A stretch of 64,000 nucleotides of DNA from Streptomyces indicus. GTDB taxonomy: Bacteria; Actinomycetota; Actinomycetes; Streptomycetales; Streptomycetaceae. Below, one piece after another: positions 1 to 11,587 of the stretch (its first letter is position 1; each line of letters opens with the position of its first letter). The stretch is taken from the NCBI RefSeq assembly GCF_900100315.1, contig NZ_FNFF01000001.1:1426001-1490000 (forward strand), written 5' to 3'. The notes beneath the pieces were generated by a model that worked only from the letters and a program-made list of their open reading frames with translations, had not been told where the DNA came from and searched no databases. Position numbers and translations under genes: made by a program.

Positions 1-54
1 GAACCCAGGTCACCGGTCGAGCCGAAATCACTGGAGAACCGGGAGGTGTGACTG

Positions 55-129
55 ATGACTGTCGTCGCCCTGGCGGACCGCGTCCGCACGCAGAAGACCA
101 TCACCAACCCCCTTGTGGTCTCCGGCTGA
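55..129 (+). CDS. Possible 24-residue small protein
   Basis: An ATG lies seven bases after a good ribosome-binding sequence (GGGAGGTG, 40-47) and opens 24 codons ending in TGA. The same frame upstream is open from base 1 to a TGA at 49-51, so it may follow the end of a gene that starts outside the window. The peptide begins MTVVALADRVRT and ends NPLVVSG. I do not recognise a family, and it has no cysteine or evident signal sequence. A leader peptide, a ribosomal peptide precursor or chance are all possible. Confidence 0.25.
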   Translation: MTVVALADRVRTQKTITNPLVVSG

Positions 130-147
130 TCCCACACTGAACCAACG

Positions 148-168
148 GCGCCGCCGAGAGCGCGGCGC
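148..168 (+). terminator. Small GC-rich hairpin
   Basis: GCGCCGC (148-154) and GCGGCGC (162-168) form a 7-bp stem with a 7-base loop, just after the small frame ending at 129. No T-run follows, as is usual in Streptomyces. It could end upstream transcription before rsgA. Confidence 0.3.
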
Positions 169-206
169 ACTGCCGGGGCCACTTCCCTTCGAAGGGTCCC
201 CCCGAG

Positions 207-1298
207 TTGAATATCTCTTCCTCCTCCCACCCCCTGACCGGCTACGGCTGGGACACGGACTGGGAGGCCGCTTTCGCGCCGTATGCGGAGCAGGGCCTCG
301 TCGTGGGCCGTGTGGTGCGGGTCGACCGCGGGCTGTGCGACATCGTGACCGCCGAGGGCACGCTGCGCGCCGACACCGCGCTCGTCACACCCCGCGATCC
401 CCTGAAGGTCATCTGCACCGGTGACTGGGCCGTCGTCGACACCGTCGCCGACCCGCCGCTGGTGCGCACCTACCTGCCCCGCCGTACGGCCTTCGTACGC
501 AACACCTCGTCCAAGCGGTCCGAGGGCCAGATCCTCGCCGCCAACGTCGACCACGCGATCATCGCGGTGCCGCTGACCGGGGATCTCGACCTCGGCCGTA
601 TCGAGCGGTTCCTCGCACTCGCCTGGGAATCCGGGGCCCAGCCCCTGGTCGTCCTCACCAAGGCCGACCTGGTGCCGGACCCGGTGGCCCTCTCGTATCT
701 CGTCGAGGACGTCGAGACCACCGCCCCCGGCGTGCAGGTGCTGCCCGTCAGCTCCGCGCTCGGCGAGGGCGTCGAGATCCTCCAGGCCGTCGTCGCCGGC
801 GGTACGAGCGTGCTGCTCGGCCCGTCCGGCGCCGGCAAGTCCACCCTCGCCAACGCGCTGCTCGGCGAGGACGTCATGGAGGTCCAGGCCATCCGTGACG
901 TGGACGGCAAGGGCCGGCACACGACGACCACGCGCAACCTCCTGGCGCTGCCCGGCGGCGGCGTCCTCATCGACACCCCCGGTCTGCGGGGCGTCGGCCT
1001 GTGGGACGCCGAGACCGGGGTGGGCCAGGTCTTCTCGGAGATCGAGGAGCTGGCCGAGCAGTGCCGGTTCCACGACTGCGCGCACGAGACGGAGCCCGGC
1101 TGCGCGGTGCTCGCCGCGCTCGAGGACGGTTCGCTCCCCGAGCGCCGTCTGGAGAGCTACCGCAAGCTGCTCCGCGAGAACCAGCGGCTGCTCGCCAAGA
1201 CCGACGCCCGGCTGCGGGCGGAGATCCGGCGCGACTGGAAGCTCAAGCACGCCGAGGGCCGCGCGGCCATGGAGGCCAAGGGGCGCGGGCTGCGCTGA
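207..1298 (+). CDS. rsgA: Ribosome small-subunit-dependent GTPase RsgA/YjeQ family
   Basis: A circularly permuted GTPase that in studied bacteria assists late maturation of the 30S subunit in the cytoplasm. The motif order fits: an OB-fold-like N-terminal region, then G4 TKAD (151-154), G1 GPSGAGKST (205-213) and G3 DTPG (256-259). The C-terminal zinc site CRFHDCAHE then supplies C286, C291, H293 and C299 in the family's C-x4-C-x-H-x5-C spacing. The 363-residue length is normal. The start is a TTG with GAAGGG (191-196) eleven bases upstream; no better in-frame start precedes the OB region. Streptomyces genomes commonly carry more than one RsgA-like gene, so this may be the paralogue rather than the housekeeping copy. 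Confidence 0.9.
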   Translation: MNISSSSHPLTGYGWDTDWEAAFAPYAEQGLVVGRVVRVDRGLCDIVTAEGTLRADTALVTPRDPLKVICTGDWAVVDTVADPPLVRTYLPRRTAFVRNTSSKRSEGQILAANVDHAIIAVPLTGDLDLGRIERFLALAWESGAQPLVVLTKADLVPDPVALSYLVEDVETTAPGVQVLPVSSALGEGVEILQAVVAGGTSVLLGPSGAGKSTLANALLGEDVMEVQAIRDVDGKGRHTTTTRNLLALPGGGVLIDTPGLRGVGLWDAETGVGQVFSEIEELAEQCRFHDCAHETEPGCAVLAALEDGSLPERRLESYRKLLRENQRLLAKTDARLRAEIRRDWKLKHAEGRAAMEAKGRGLR

Positions 1299-5204
<3,906 letters not shown>

Positions 5205-5259
5205 GGCGCGCTCCTCGGAGGCGGCGGATCACGGGACGGGGGGCGTGCCGGACGGCGCG

Positions 5260-5979
5260 TTACGGGACGGGAGCGTGCCGGACGGCGAGTGCAGCGGCGT
5301 GGCCCTCGTCGACCCTCAGGTCGGTGAGCGTCCAGCCGGGTACGGGGCACGGATGCTCACCCGTGCCGACGACCGTGGCCGCGAACGCCGCGCCCGCGAT
5401 CCCCTCGCCGGTCCCCTTGAGGTACGCCTCCTTGCGGGTCCAGCAGCGCGCGAACGCCGACGGGCGTGCGGCGGGCGGCAGTTGCCCGAGTTCGGCACGT
5501 TCCTGCGGGTGCAGGGCGGCGGCGACGTCGTGCACGGCCGCGGGCGCGGGCACGGCCTCCAGGTCGACGCCGACCGGTACGGCGGCGAAGGCGACGAGCG
5601 CGAGACCGCCGCTGTGCGAGAGCGAGAACTGGAGCTCCGGGTGGCCGGCGAGCGCGGGCCGGCCGTGCGGGCCGCCGCAGCCCGGGCAGCGCTCGCGCCG
5701 GAAGGCCAGCGCCGCGGGGTCGAGGCCGAGGCGGGCGGCGGCGAGAACGCGCAGCGCCCGGTGCGAGGCCTCGTAGACCGCCCGGTCCTGAGGGCGGCGC
5801 AGGGCGGCCGCGCGCTCCCGCTCGGCCGCGTCGAGCACATCGGGGAGCTCGGCCGCCGCGGCCGCGCGGACCAGCCAGACCTCGGGGTACGCAAGCGGGC
5901 CGGCCGGCAGCGGGTGGCGGCCGTACTCCTTGGGCTCCGGGCGCTCCTCCTGCTGCTCCGGTTCGGCTCGGTGGATCAT
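5260..5979 (-). CDS. 4'-phosphopantetheinyl transferase, Sfp type
   Basis: Transfers the phosphopantetheine arm of coenzyme A to a serine of carrier proteins of polyketide or nonribosomal peptide synthetases. The 239 residues contain FSLSHSGG (118-125), GVDLE (137-141, metal ligands D139 and E141) and WTRKEAYLKG (180-189, E184), the three signature motifs of the family. RCPGCGGPHG (97-106) is a cysteine/histidine cluster common in actinobacterial members. It follows the ThuA gene upstream on the same strand with a 55-bp gap. No synthase gene is present here, so its carrier protein must be encoded elsewhere. Confidence 0.9.
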   Translation of the reverse strand: MIHRAEPEQQEERPEPKEYGRHPLPAGPLAYPEVWLVRAAAAAELPDVLDAAERERAAALRRPQDRAVYEASHRALRVLAAARLGLDPAALAFRRERCPGCGGPHGRPALAGHPELQFSLSHSGGLALVAFAAVPVGVDLEAVPAPAAVHDVAAALHPQERAELGQLPPAARPSAFARCWTRKEAYLKGTGEGIAGAAFAATVVGTGEHPCPVPGWTLTDLRVDEGHAAALAVRHAPVP

Positions 5980-6076
5980 GCGTCGACTCTAGACGGCGGC
6001 GTGGCGGGGCGGTCCGGACACCGGCATACGTCGGCCACGGCGCACGGTCCGAGGACCGTCAGCCCTCGTCGCGGCT

Positions 6077-6679
6077 TCACCCGCCGGCGCCCGGCGGGTC
6101 CTGAGGCGCCCCGTCGCCCTCGGCCGGCAGGTCGCCGCGCTCCACCCCGCCCGTGCCGCCGGAGGACTCCGGCAGGACGGCGTCGAGTTCGGCGTCGCTC
6201 GCCCGGTGCGCCTTCTCGGCGGCCTCGCGCAGCGTCTCCCGGTCGACGGCGGAACGGTCGGCGCTCAGGCGGACCAGGACGCCGTCGACCGGCAGGACGT
6301 ACGCGTGGCCGGCGTCCGTGCTGCGGTACCAGTGTTCGCCGTCCCGCTCGCAGCGCGCGGACTCGGGGCCGGGGCAGGAGGCCGCGTCCATCGTGCCCGC
6401 GTCCACGGACAGCGTGAGCTGCGCGGCCGGGGTGTCCTTGCGTATGTACGTGGCCTGGAATCCGTCGGCACCGACGACGCCGACGGACTGGCTCGCGAGC
6501 TCGAACCCCTCGGCCTCGGTGACGTACACCTTGGCGATGTCGATCTGCGCCGCCTGCGCCCGCGCCTCCAGGGCGGCCCGGTCGGGGGCGGGGCCGCCGG
6601 AGCCGGCGGATTCGGTGCCGCAGGCCGTCAGGAGCAGCGGCAGGAGGGCGGCGGGCGCGTACCGCGCGAGTCTGTTCAT
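6077..6679 (-). CDS. Putative lipoprotein of unknown function
   Basis: 200 residues with a short basic N-terminus, a hydrophobic stretch and the lipobox LLLTACG, so the mature protein should be lipidated at Cys20 and anchored outside the cell membrane. The rest is polar, rich in Ala, Glu and Asp, with two cysteines in a SCPGPESARCERDG segment that could form a disulfide. The C-terminus is Gly/Pro rich and probably disordered. I recognise no domain. It is transcribed in the same direction as the phosphopantetheinyl transferase gene, about 100 bp away. Confidence 0.7.
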   Translation of the reverse strand: MNRLARYAPAALLPLLLTACGTESAGSGGPAPDRAALEARAQAAQIDIAKVYVTEAEGFELASQSVGVVGADGFQATYIRKDTPAAQLTLSVDAGTMDAASCPGPESARCERDGEHWYRSTDAGHAYVLPVDGVLVRLSADRSAVDRETLREAAEKAHRASDAELDAVLPESSGGTGGVERGDLPAEGDGAPQDPPGAGG

Positions 6680-6835
6680 GGGCGCATCTTCGCCCAGGGC
6701 GCGGCCTCTTGGGGACGGTGGGGCGGAAGGGAGGACTCAGGGTCCGGATCGCGTCCGTACGACCGCGCGACCGGGAGGCGCATGGTGTCCGATTCGTTCA
6801 AGACGCCGCACCGCCGCCCGGCCTACGGTCGTCGC

Positions 6836-7243
6836 ATGACCACGCACCCCGCACCACGCTTCGACATGATCGGCATCGTCGTCTCGGACATGGCCGCCTC
6901 GGTCGCCTTCTACCGGCGGCTCGGCCTCGGCTTCCCCGCAGGGGCCGAGCGCGAGCCGCATGTGGAGGTGACCCTGCCGGGCGGACTGCGCTTCGCCCTC
7001 GACACCGAGGAGACGCTGCGCTCCTTCCACCCCGGCTGGCAGCCGCCCGCGCCCGGCGGGCGGATCGACCTCGCCTTCCTGTGCGCGAGCCCGGCCGACG
7101 TGGACGCGCAGTACGAGGCGCTCACGGCGGCGGGGGCCGGCACCGAACTCAAGCCGTTCGACGCGTTCTGGGGCCAGCGCTACGCGACGGTCCAGGACCC
7201 GGACGGGAACGGAGTGGACCTCTTCGCTCCCCTGGAGAGCTAG
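6836..7243 (+). CDS. VOC superfamily (glyoxalase/bleomycin-resistance fold) protein
   Basis: 135 residues with the paired beta-alpha-beta-beta-beta module of the vicinal-oxygen-chelate fold: IGIVVSDMAASVAFYRRLGL at the N-terminus and RYATVQDPDGNGVDLF near the end. Members include glyoxalases, ring-cleavage dioxygenases and drug-binding proteins; nothing here identifies the substrate. ATG 6836 begins directly before the family's first strand. The upstream in-frame extension is non-coding in composition. No clear ribosome-binding sequence precedes it, so translation may be leaderless or weak. Confidence 0.82.
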   Translation: MTTHPAPRFDMIGIVVSDMAASVAFYRRLGLGFPAGAEREPHVEVTLPGGLRFALDTEETLRSFHPGWQPPAPGGRIDLAFLCASPADVDAQYEALTAAGAGTELKPFDAFWGQRYATVQDPDGNGVDLFAPLES

Positions 7244-7273
7244 CCGGACCCGAGCCCCGGCCGGTCCGGAGAA

Positions 7274-7633
7274 CTAGCCGGATGCGGACGCGCCCGCCGC
7301 GGTCACCCGGTCACGCCCCCAGGCCGCCAGCGGCTCCAGGGCGTCGTTGAGGCACATGCCATCCTTCGTCAGGGAGTACTCGACGCGGGGCGGCACCTCC
7401 TCGTACGAGATGCGCTGCACGATCCCGTCCGCCTCCATCTCGCGCAGATGCGAGGCGAGCACCTTCTCGGTCACGCCGGGAAGCAGCCGCCGCAGCTCTC
7501 CGAAGCGGCGGTGCGGGCGCTCGTGGAGTGCCCAGAGGATCAGCACCTTCCACTTGCCGCCGATCACCTCCATGGCCGTGTCGATGCCGCAGATGTGGTC
7601 CCCGTCCTCGACCGGACGATTCACCGTCGCCAT
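7274..7633 (-). CDS. HxlR family transcriptional regulator
   Basis: A 119-residue winged-helix regulator. CGIDTAMEVIGGKWKVLILWAL at residues 14-35, FGELRRLLPGVTEKVLASHLREMEADGIV and the wing RISYEEVPPRVEYSLT are diagnostic of HxlR/MarR-like proteins. Several members sense electrophiles or oxidants through the N-terminal cysteine, here C15. It is divergent from an oxidoreductase gene across about 100 bp that contains a palindrome at 7684-7697, so it probably controls that gene and itself. Confidence 0.9.
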   Translation of the reverse strand: MATVNRPVEDGDHICGIDTAMEVIGGKWKVLILWALHERPHRRFGELRRLLPGVTEKVLASHLREMEADGIVQRISYEEVPPRVEYSLTKDGMCLNDALEPLAAWGRDRVTAAGASASG

Positions 7634-7683
7634 GTCCCCACCCTTCCGACCTGCTCGCTCACTTCAGGGTAACCACCCACTTC

Positions 7684-7697
7684 CAAGTGCGTACTTG
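7684..7697. promoter_or_regulatory. Palindromic candidate HxlR operator
   Basis: CAAGT-GCGT-ACTTG is a perfect 5-bp inverted repeat with a 4-base spacer, in the divergent space between the HxlR gene and the oxidoreductase gene. AAGTAC-like half-sites of this kind are typical for HxlR proteins. Confidence 0.55.
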
Positions 7698-7730
7698 ATC
7701 ATGCTTTGGGCCGGTACGAGGCTGAAGGAC

Positions 7731-8621
7731 ATGGAGAACAACAACGCCGCAACGGCTTCGAAGACCCCTGTCACCCTGCTCGGACTCGGCGCCATGGGCA
7801 CCGCGCTCGCCCGCACCTGGCTCGACGCCGGCCACCCGCTGACCGTCTGGAACCGCACCCCCGCCCGCGCCGAGGCGCTTGCCGCCGAAGGGGCCCGGGT
7901 CGCCGCGAGCGCGGCGGCCGCGGTCGCCGCGAACCGGCTGGTCATCGTCTGCCTCCTGAACGACGCCTCGGTGGACGAGGCGCTGGCGGGAGCCGATTTG
8001 AACGGCAAGGACGTGGTCAACCTGATCACCAGCACCCCCGCGCAGGCCCGGGCCCGCGCGGAGTGGGCCCGGGAGCGCGGCGCCCGCTACCTCGACGGCG
8101 GCATCATGGCCGTGCCGCCGATGATCGGTGCCCCGGAGGCCGGCGGCTATGTGTTCTACAGCGGCTCGCAGGCTCTGTTCGACCAGTACCGCGAGGTGCT
8201 CGCGGTGCCGGCCGGCACCTCCTATGTCGGCGAGGACGCCGGGTTCGCGGCGCTGCACGACGTGGCGCTCCTGAGCGCGATGTCGGGCATGTTCGCCGGG
8301 ATCACCCACGCCTTCGCCCTCGTACGGGAGGAGGACATCGACCTGTCTGCCTTCGCCCAGCTGCTCGGCGACTGGCTCACGGCGATGGCACCGGCGGTGC
8401 ACCAGGAGGCGGTCCACCTGAAGACCCGCGACTTCACCTCCGACGTGGTCTCTAACCTGGCCATGCAGGTGGCCGGGAACCAGACCCTGCTGGACACGGC
8501 CGAGGGCCAGGGCATCAGCTCCGAACTGCTCCTGCCGTACTACGCGTTGATGAGCCGCACCCTGGAGGTCGGCAGCCCCGAGGAGGGCACGGCGCGGATG
8601 GCGGAGCTGCTCGGGAAGTGA
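7731..8621 (+). CDS. NAD(P)-binding oxidoreductase, 3-hydroxyisobutyrate dehydrogenase/imine reductase-like
   Basis: 296 residues. The N-terminal Rossmann motif VTLLGLGAMGTALARTWLDA is followed by VWNRTPARAEAL, typical of NADP-dependent members, and an all-helical C-terminal domain. The region YLDGGIMAVPPMIGAPEA and the absence of the usual catalytic Lys motif point to the imine-reductase-like branch rather than true 3-hydroxyisobutyrate dehydrogenase. The start is uncertain. ATG 7731 has GAAGGA only one base upstream; ATG 7701, in frame and four bases after the candidate operator, could be used as a leaderless start. It is probably regulated by the divergent HxlR protein. Confidence 0.82.
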   Translation: MENNNAATASKTPVTLLGLGAMGTALARTWLDAGHPLTVWNRTPARAEALAAEGARVAASAAAAVAANRLVIVCLLNDASVDEALAGADLNGKDVVNLITSTPAQARARAEWARERGARYLDGGIMAVPPMIGAPEAGGYVFYSGSQALFDQYREVLAVPAGTSYVGEDAGFAALHDVALLSAMSGMFAGITHAFALVREEDIDLSAFAQLLGDWLTAMAPAVHQEAVHLKTRDFTSDVVSNLAMQVAGNQTLLDTAEGQGISSELLLPYYALMSRTLEVGSPEEGTARMAELLGK

Positions 8622-8629
8622 GGCGGGGC

Positions 8630-8665
8630 GTCGGCCGGAGGCGGGAAGTCGGCCGGAGGCGGGGA
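8630..8665. repeat. 18-bp tandem repeat
   Basis: GTCGGCCGGAGGCGGGAA (8630-8647) is followed immediately by a copy with one change (8648-8665). It occupies the gap between the convergent oxidoreductase and AraC genes. It looks like local slippage; no function is apparent. Confidence 0.7.
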
Positions 8666-8676
8666 GTTGCTCGGCG

Positions 8677-9381
8677 TCACGGTGTGAGGGCGAGCAGCTC
8701 CCCGAGCGTCAGGCCGGCCAAGTCCCTTACGTCACGGGCGAAATGGGGCTGGTCGGCGTAGCCCGCAGCAGCCGCGGCCTCGGCCGGCGAGAGCCCGCCG
8801 CGTGCCAGCTCAAGCGCGCGCTGGAGGCGCAGGATGCGGGCCAGCGTCTTGGGCCCGTAGCCGAAGGCGGCCAGGGAGCGGCGGTGCAGGGTCCGCGCGC
8901 CGAGCCCGGTCTCGGCCGCGACCTCGGCGACCGCGGCCCCTTGGGCGAGCCGCTCGGCCGCGTGCCGGAGCGCGGGGTCGGCCGGTGCGGTGTCGGCGGC
9001 GCGGGCGAGGGCGAGTTCCTCGAGTCCCGTACGGGGATCGCGGGCCGCCTCGATCCGGTGCGCGAGCCGGCGGACGCGTGCGGCGGGCCAGAGGTCGGCC
9101 AACTCCACGCGTTGGTCGAGGAGTTCGCGGGCCGGCACGCCGAGAAGGGCGGGTGCGGTGCCGGGTGCGAAACGGATGCCGGAGACGGCGGCGGGCGGTC
9201 CGTCGGCGGGCCGGTGGGCGCGGGTGTCGGGACCGGCGACGACCAGGCGCCCGTCGAGCCACAGCAGGTCCATGCAGCCGTCGGGCAGCACGGGGTAGGC
9301 GGCGTCGCCCCGCTCCCGCTCCCGCGGCGCGCGGCTCCAGACCACGGCCCCGGGGAACACCGAGGCCCGCTCGCTGTACAT
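8677..9381 (-). CDS. AraC family transcriptional regulator
   Basis: 234 residues. A C-terminal AraC helix-turn-helix region spans roughly 135-230, with GLGARTLHRRSLAAFGYGPKTLARILRLQRAL and AGYADQPHFARDVRDLAGLTLGELL. The N-terminal part has YPVLPDGCMDLLWLDGRLVVAGPDT, seen in the AraC subgroup carrying a DUF6597-like sensor domain. I chose ATG 9381 because that domain begins immediately after it; the longer frame adds 61 residues of non-coding character. It sits tail to tail with the oxidoreductase gene. Its target and ligand are unknown. Confidence 0.85.
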   Translation of the reverse strand: MYSERASVFPGAVVWSRAPRERERGDAAYPVLPDGCMDLLWLDGRLVVAGPDTRAHRPADGPPAAVSGIRFAPGTAPALLGVPARELLDQRVELADLWPAARVRRLAHRIEAARDPRTGLEELALARAADTAPADPALRHAAERLAQGAAVAEVAAETGLGARTLHRRSLAAFGYGPKTLARILRLQRALELARGGLSPAEAAAAAGYADQPHFARDVRDLAGLTLGELLALTP

Positions 9382-9545
9382 ACGTCGAGGGTAGGCCTGC
9401 CGCAGTACGGCCGGGCAAGCGGCGCCCGCAACCCGTCGGCCCTCCCGCGCCAGGTGCACCGGCCGCGCGCTCGAACTCCCACCCGGCACTGCCCACCGAC
9501 CGCCAGGTACACCGAGCACACGGCCCAAGGGGAGCTGGGCGCATG

Positions 9546-9609
9546 ACCGAAGGCCCGTCGGCACACCGCCCGAGGGCCACCGGCCGCTTCACCGAAGACC
9601 CGTCGGCAC
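9546..9609. repeat. Pair of 19-bp repeats, 45 bp apart
   Basis: ACCGAAGGCCCGTCGGCAC (9546-9564) and ACCGAAGACCCGTCGGCAC (9591-9609) differ at one base. The second lies inside the 3' end of the downstream AraC gene. The core also matches one arm of the 16-bp hairpin at 1435-1480. Confidence 0.6.
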
Positions 9610-10563
9610 CCCCGCACCCAAGCCCGCCCCACCCCGCCCTTCCCGGAACTCCGCCGGGCTCACCCCGTACTCCCGCTTGAAGGCGGTCGACAGGGCGAAC
9701 GGGCTTCCGTAGCCCGCCTTGCGGGCGATCGCCCCGACCGTCAGCGCCGTGTCCCGCAGCAGGTCCGCCGCCAGCGCGAGGCGCCAGCCCGTGAGGTACG
9801 CCATCGGCGGCTCGCCGACGAGTTCGGTGAAGTGGCGGGCCAGCGCGGCCCGTGAGACGCCCGCCCGCGCGGCGAGTTCCGCGACCGTCCACGGATGCGC
9901 GGGGTCGTCCTGGAGCGCCCGCAGCGCCACGCCCACCACGGGGTCCCCAAGTGCCAGGTACCAGGCGGGAGGTGAGGCCTCCGGCGAGGCGAACCAGGCC
10001 CGCAGCGTCGCGATGAGCAGCAGGTCGAGCAGCCGGTCGAGCACCACCTCCTGGCCCGGCTCGTCCCGCACGATCTCCTCGGCGAGCAGCGGGGTCAGCT
10101 TGCAGTCCCAGACGTCCTTGCGCAGCACCAGCTGCGGCGGCAGTGCGTCGAGCAGGCGGGAGCTCAGCTCGCCCTGCATCTGGTACGTGCCGACCAGCAT
10201 CACCGCCGCGCCGTCCGTGCGCCCGCCCCAGGTGCGGGTGCCGAGGTCGATGTAGTCCTTGGCCTCGCTGCCGTCCGGCGCCGTGCACCGGCCGTCCGGC
10301 AGGATCACCGCGCGCGGCTCGGTGGCCGGGTCGTCGGCGCAGACGTACGGCTCGGGTCCGCGGGCCACCGCGATGTCGTTGGTGCCGAGGTGGATCTTCT
10401 CCCCGTCGTCCGGGATGAGCCAGCCCTCGCCGCGCAGCATCACCATCACGCTCACGGGTGCGCGGTCCTCGATCCGTACGGACCAGGGCGGGTCGAAGCA
10501 GGCCCGGATGAGGAACGCGCCTTTGGCGCGGGGGCCTTCGAGGAGACCGGCGAGAGCGTCCAT
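9589..10563 (-). CDS. AraC family regulator with cupin sensor domain
   Basis: 324 residues. The first half has the cupin-like AraC-binding fold (VSVMVMLRGEGWLIPDDGEKIHLGTNDIAV); members of this subgroup bind small ligands through it. The second half carries two helix-turn-helix motifs: WTVAELAARAGVSRAALARHF and LTVGAIARKAGYGSPFALSTAFKREYGVSPAEFRE. The last residues beyond the family's normal end (GRGGAGLGAGVPTGLR) are low-complexity and overlap the 9546-9609 repeat, so the C-terminus may have been extended by repeat expansion. It is divergent from the fructosamine-kinase-like gene with about 60 bp between starts. Confidence 0.88.
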   Translation of the reverse strand: MDALAGLLEGPRAKGAFLIRACFDPPWSVRIEDRAPVSVMVMLRGEGWLIPDDGEKIHLGTNDIAVARGPEPYVCADDPATEPRAVILPDGRCTAPDGSEAKDYIDLGTRTWGGRTDGAAVMLVGTYQMQGELSSRLLDALPPQLVLRKDVWDCKLTPLLAEEIVRDEPGQEVVLDRLLDLLLIATLRAWFASPEASPPAWYLALGDPVVGVALRALQDDPAHPWTVAELAARAGVSRAALARHFTELVGEPPMAYLTGWRLALAADLLRDTALTVGAIARKAGYGSPFALSTAFKREYGVSPAEFREGRGGAGLGAGVPTGLR

Positions 10564-10625
10564 GGCGCTCAGCGTAGGCCGCAGGCCCGCGGGCCGTGAG
10601 CTGCTCGCGCGCGTACGCTGCCCCC

Positions 10626-11486
10626 ATGCTTCCCGACGGTCCCGGTGCCGCCGCCGCGCACCACACAGGGCAGGCGGCGGCGCACGTACGGCCGCGGTCC
10701 GGCGCCCTCACGGAGGTCGAACTCGCCGACGGGCGGCGGGTGATGGTGAAACGGGACGACGCGCCGGAGGCGACGCATGCCGAGGCGGCGGGGCTGCGCT
10801 GGCTGGCCGCGCCGGGTGCGGTCCGGGTGCCGGAGGTGTTCGGCTGCGACCGGCGCTGGCTGGTGACCGAGCTGGTGGCCGAAGGGCGTCCGACCCGCGA
10901 GGCGGCCGTCGGTCTTGGCCGCGGTCTGGCGCGGCTGCACGCCGCGGGCGCACCGGAGTTCGGCGCGCCGCCGCCGGGCGGCCCCGTCGAGGCGTACATC
11001 GGGCAGGCACCGATGCGCAATGTCACCGGTGACAACTGGCCGCAGTGGTACGCGGAGCACCGCGTACTGCCGTATCTGCGGCGCGCGGTGGACGAGGGCG
11101 CCATGGAGCGGCGCGAGGCCGCCGTCGTGGAGGAGGTGTGCGCGCGGCTGCCCGAGCTGGCGGGACCGCCCGAGCCGCCGGCGCGGCAGCACGGCGACCT
11201 GTGGAACGGCAACGTGGTGTGGAGCGCGGCGGGTCCCGCGTATCTGATCGATCCCGCCGCCCACGGCGGCCACCGCGAGACCGACCTGGCCATGCTCGAA
11301 CTCTTCGGCTGCCCGCACCTCGCGGCGGTCCTCGACGGGTACGCGCAGGCGGGACCGCTGTCCGAGGGCCGGCGCGAGCGCGTCCCGCTGCACCAGCTGT
11401 TCCCGCTCCTCGTGCACACGGTCCTCTTCGGCCGCTCGTACGCCGGGCAGACCCTTCAGGCCGCACGCGCCGCGCTCCGCCTCTGA
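10626..11486 (+). CDS. Fructosamine kinase family protein
   Basis: 286 residues of the fructosamine-kinase/aminoglycoside-phosphotransferase fold. Members phosphorylate sugar-derived adducts on protein amines so the adduct decays. Motifs: VMVKRDD with candidate ATP-binding K42, RQHGDLWNGNVVW with the catalytic loop H189-G-D (189-196), and LIDPAAHGGHRETDLAM, the metal-binding Asp segment typical of this family. Length is normal. ATG 10626 starts the protein; longer in-frame starts run into the divergent AraC promoter region. Confidence 0.88.
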   Translation: MLPDGPGAAAAHHTGQAAAHVRPRSGALTEVELADGRRVMVKRDDAPEATHAEAAGLRWLAAPGAVRVPEVFGCDRRWLVTELVAEGRPTREAAVGLGRGLARLHAAGAPEFGAPPPGGPVEAYIGQAPMRNVTGDNWPQWYAEHRVLPYLRRAVDEGAMERREAAVVEEVCARLPELAGPPEPPARQHGDLWNGNVVWSAAGPAYLIDPAAHGGHRETDLAMLELFGCPHLAAVLDGYAQAGPLSEGRRERVPLHQLFPLLVHTVLFGRSYAGQTLQAARAALRL

Positions 11487-11587
11487 ACCCCGAGGTCAGG
11501 ACGGGCTTCCGGCACGCGAGACGCACGCGTATGCCGCCGAGCGTCTCGGCGATGGGAGCCGGGGCCGTACGGCCGTTCACTGGAGTC

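Noticed and set aside
5260..5979. Part of a biosynthetic gene cluster because of the phosphopantetheinyl transferase
   Set aside because: No polyketide, peptide or other synthase genes occur in the surrounding window; such transferases are often unlinked.
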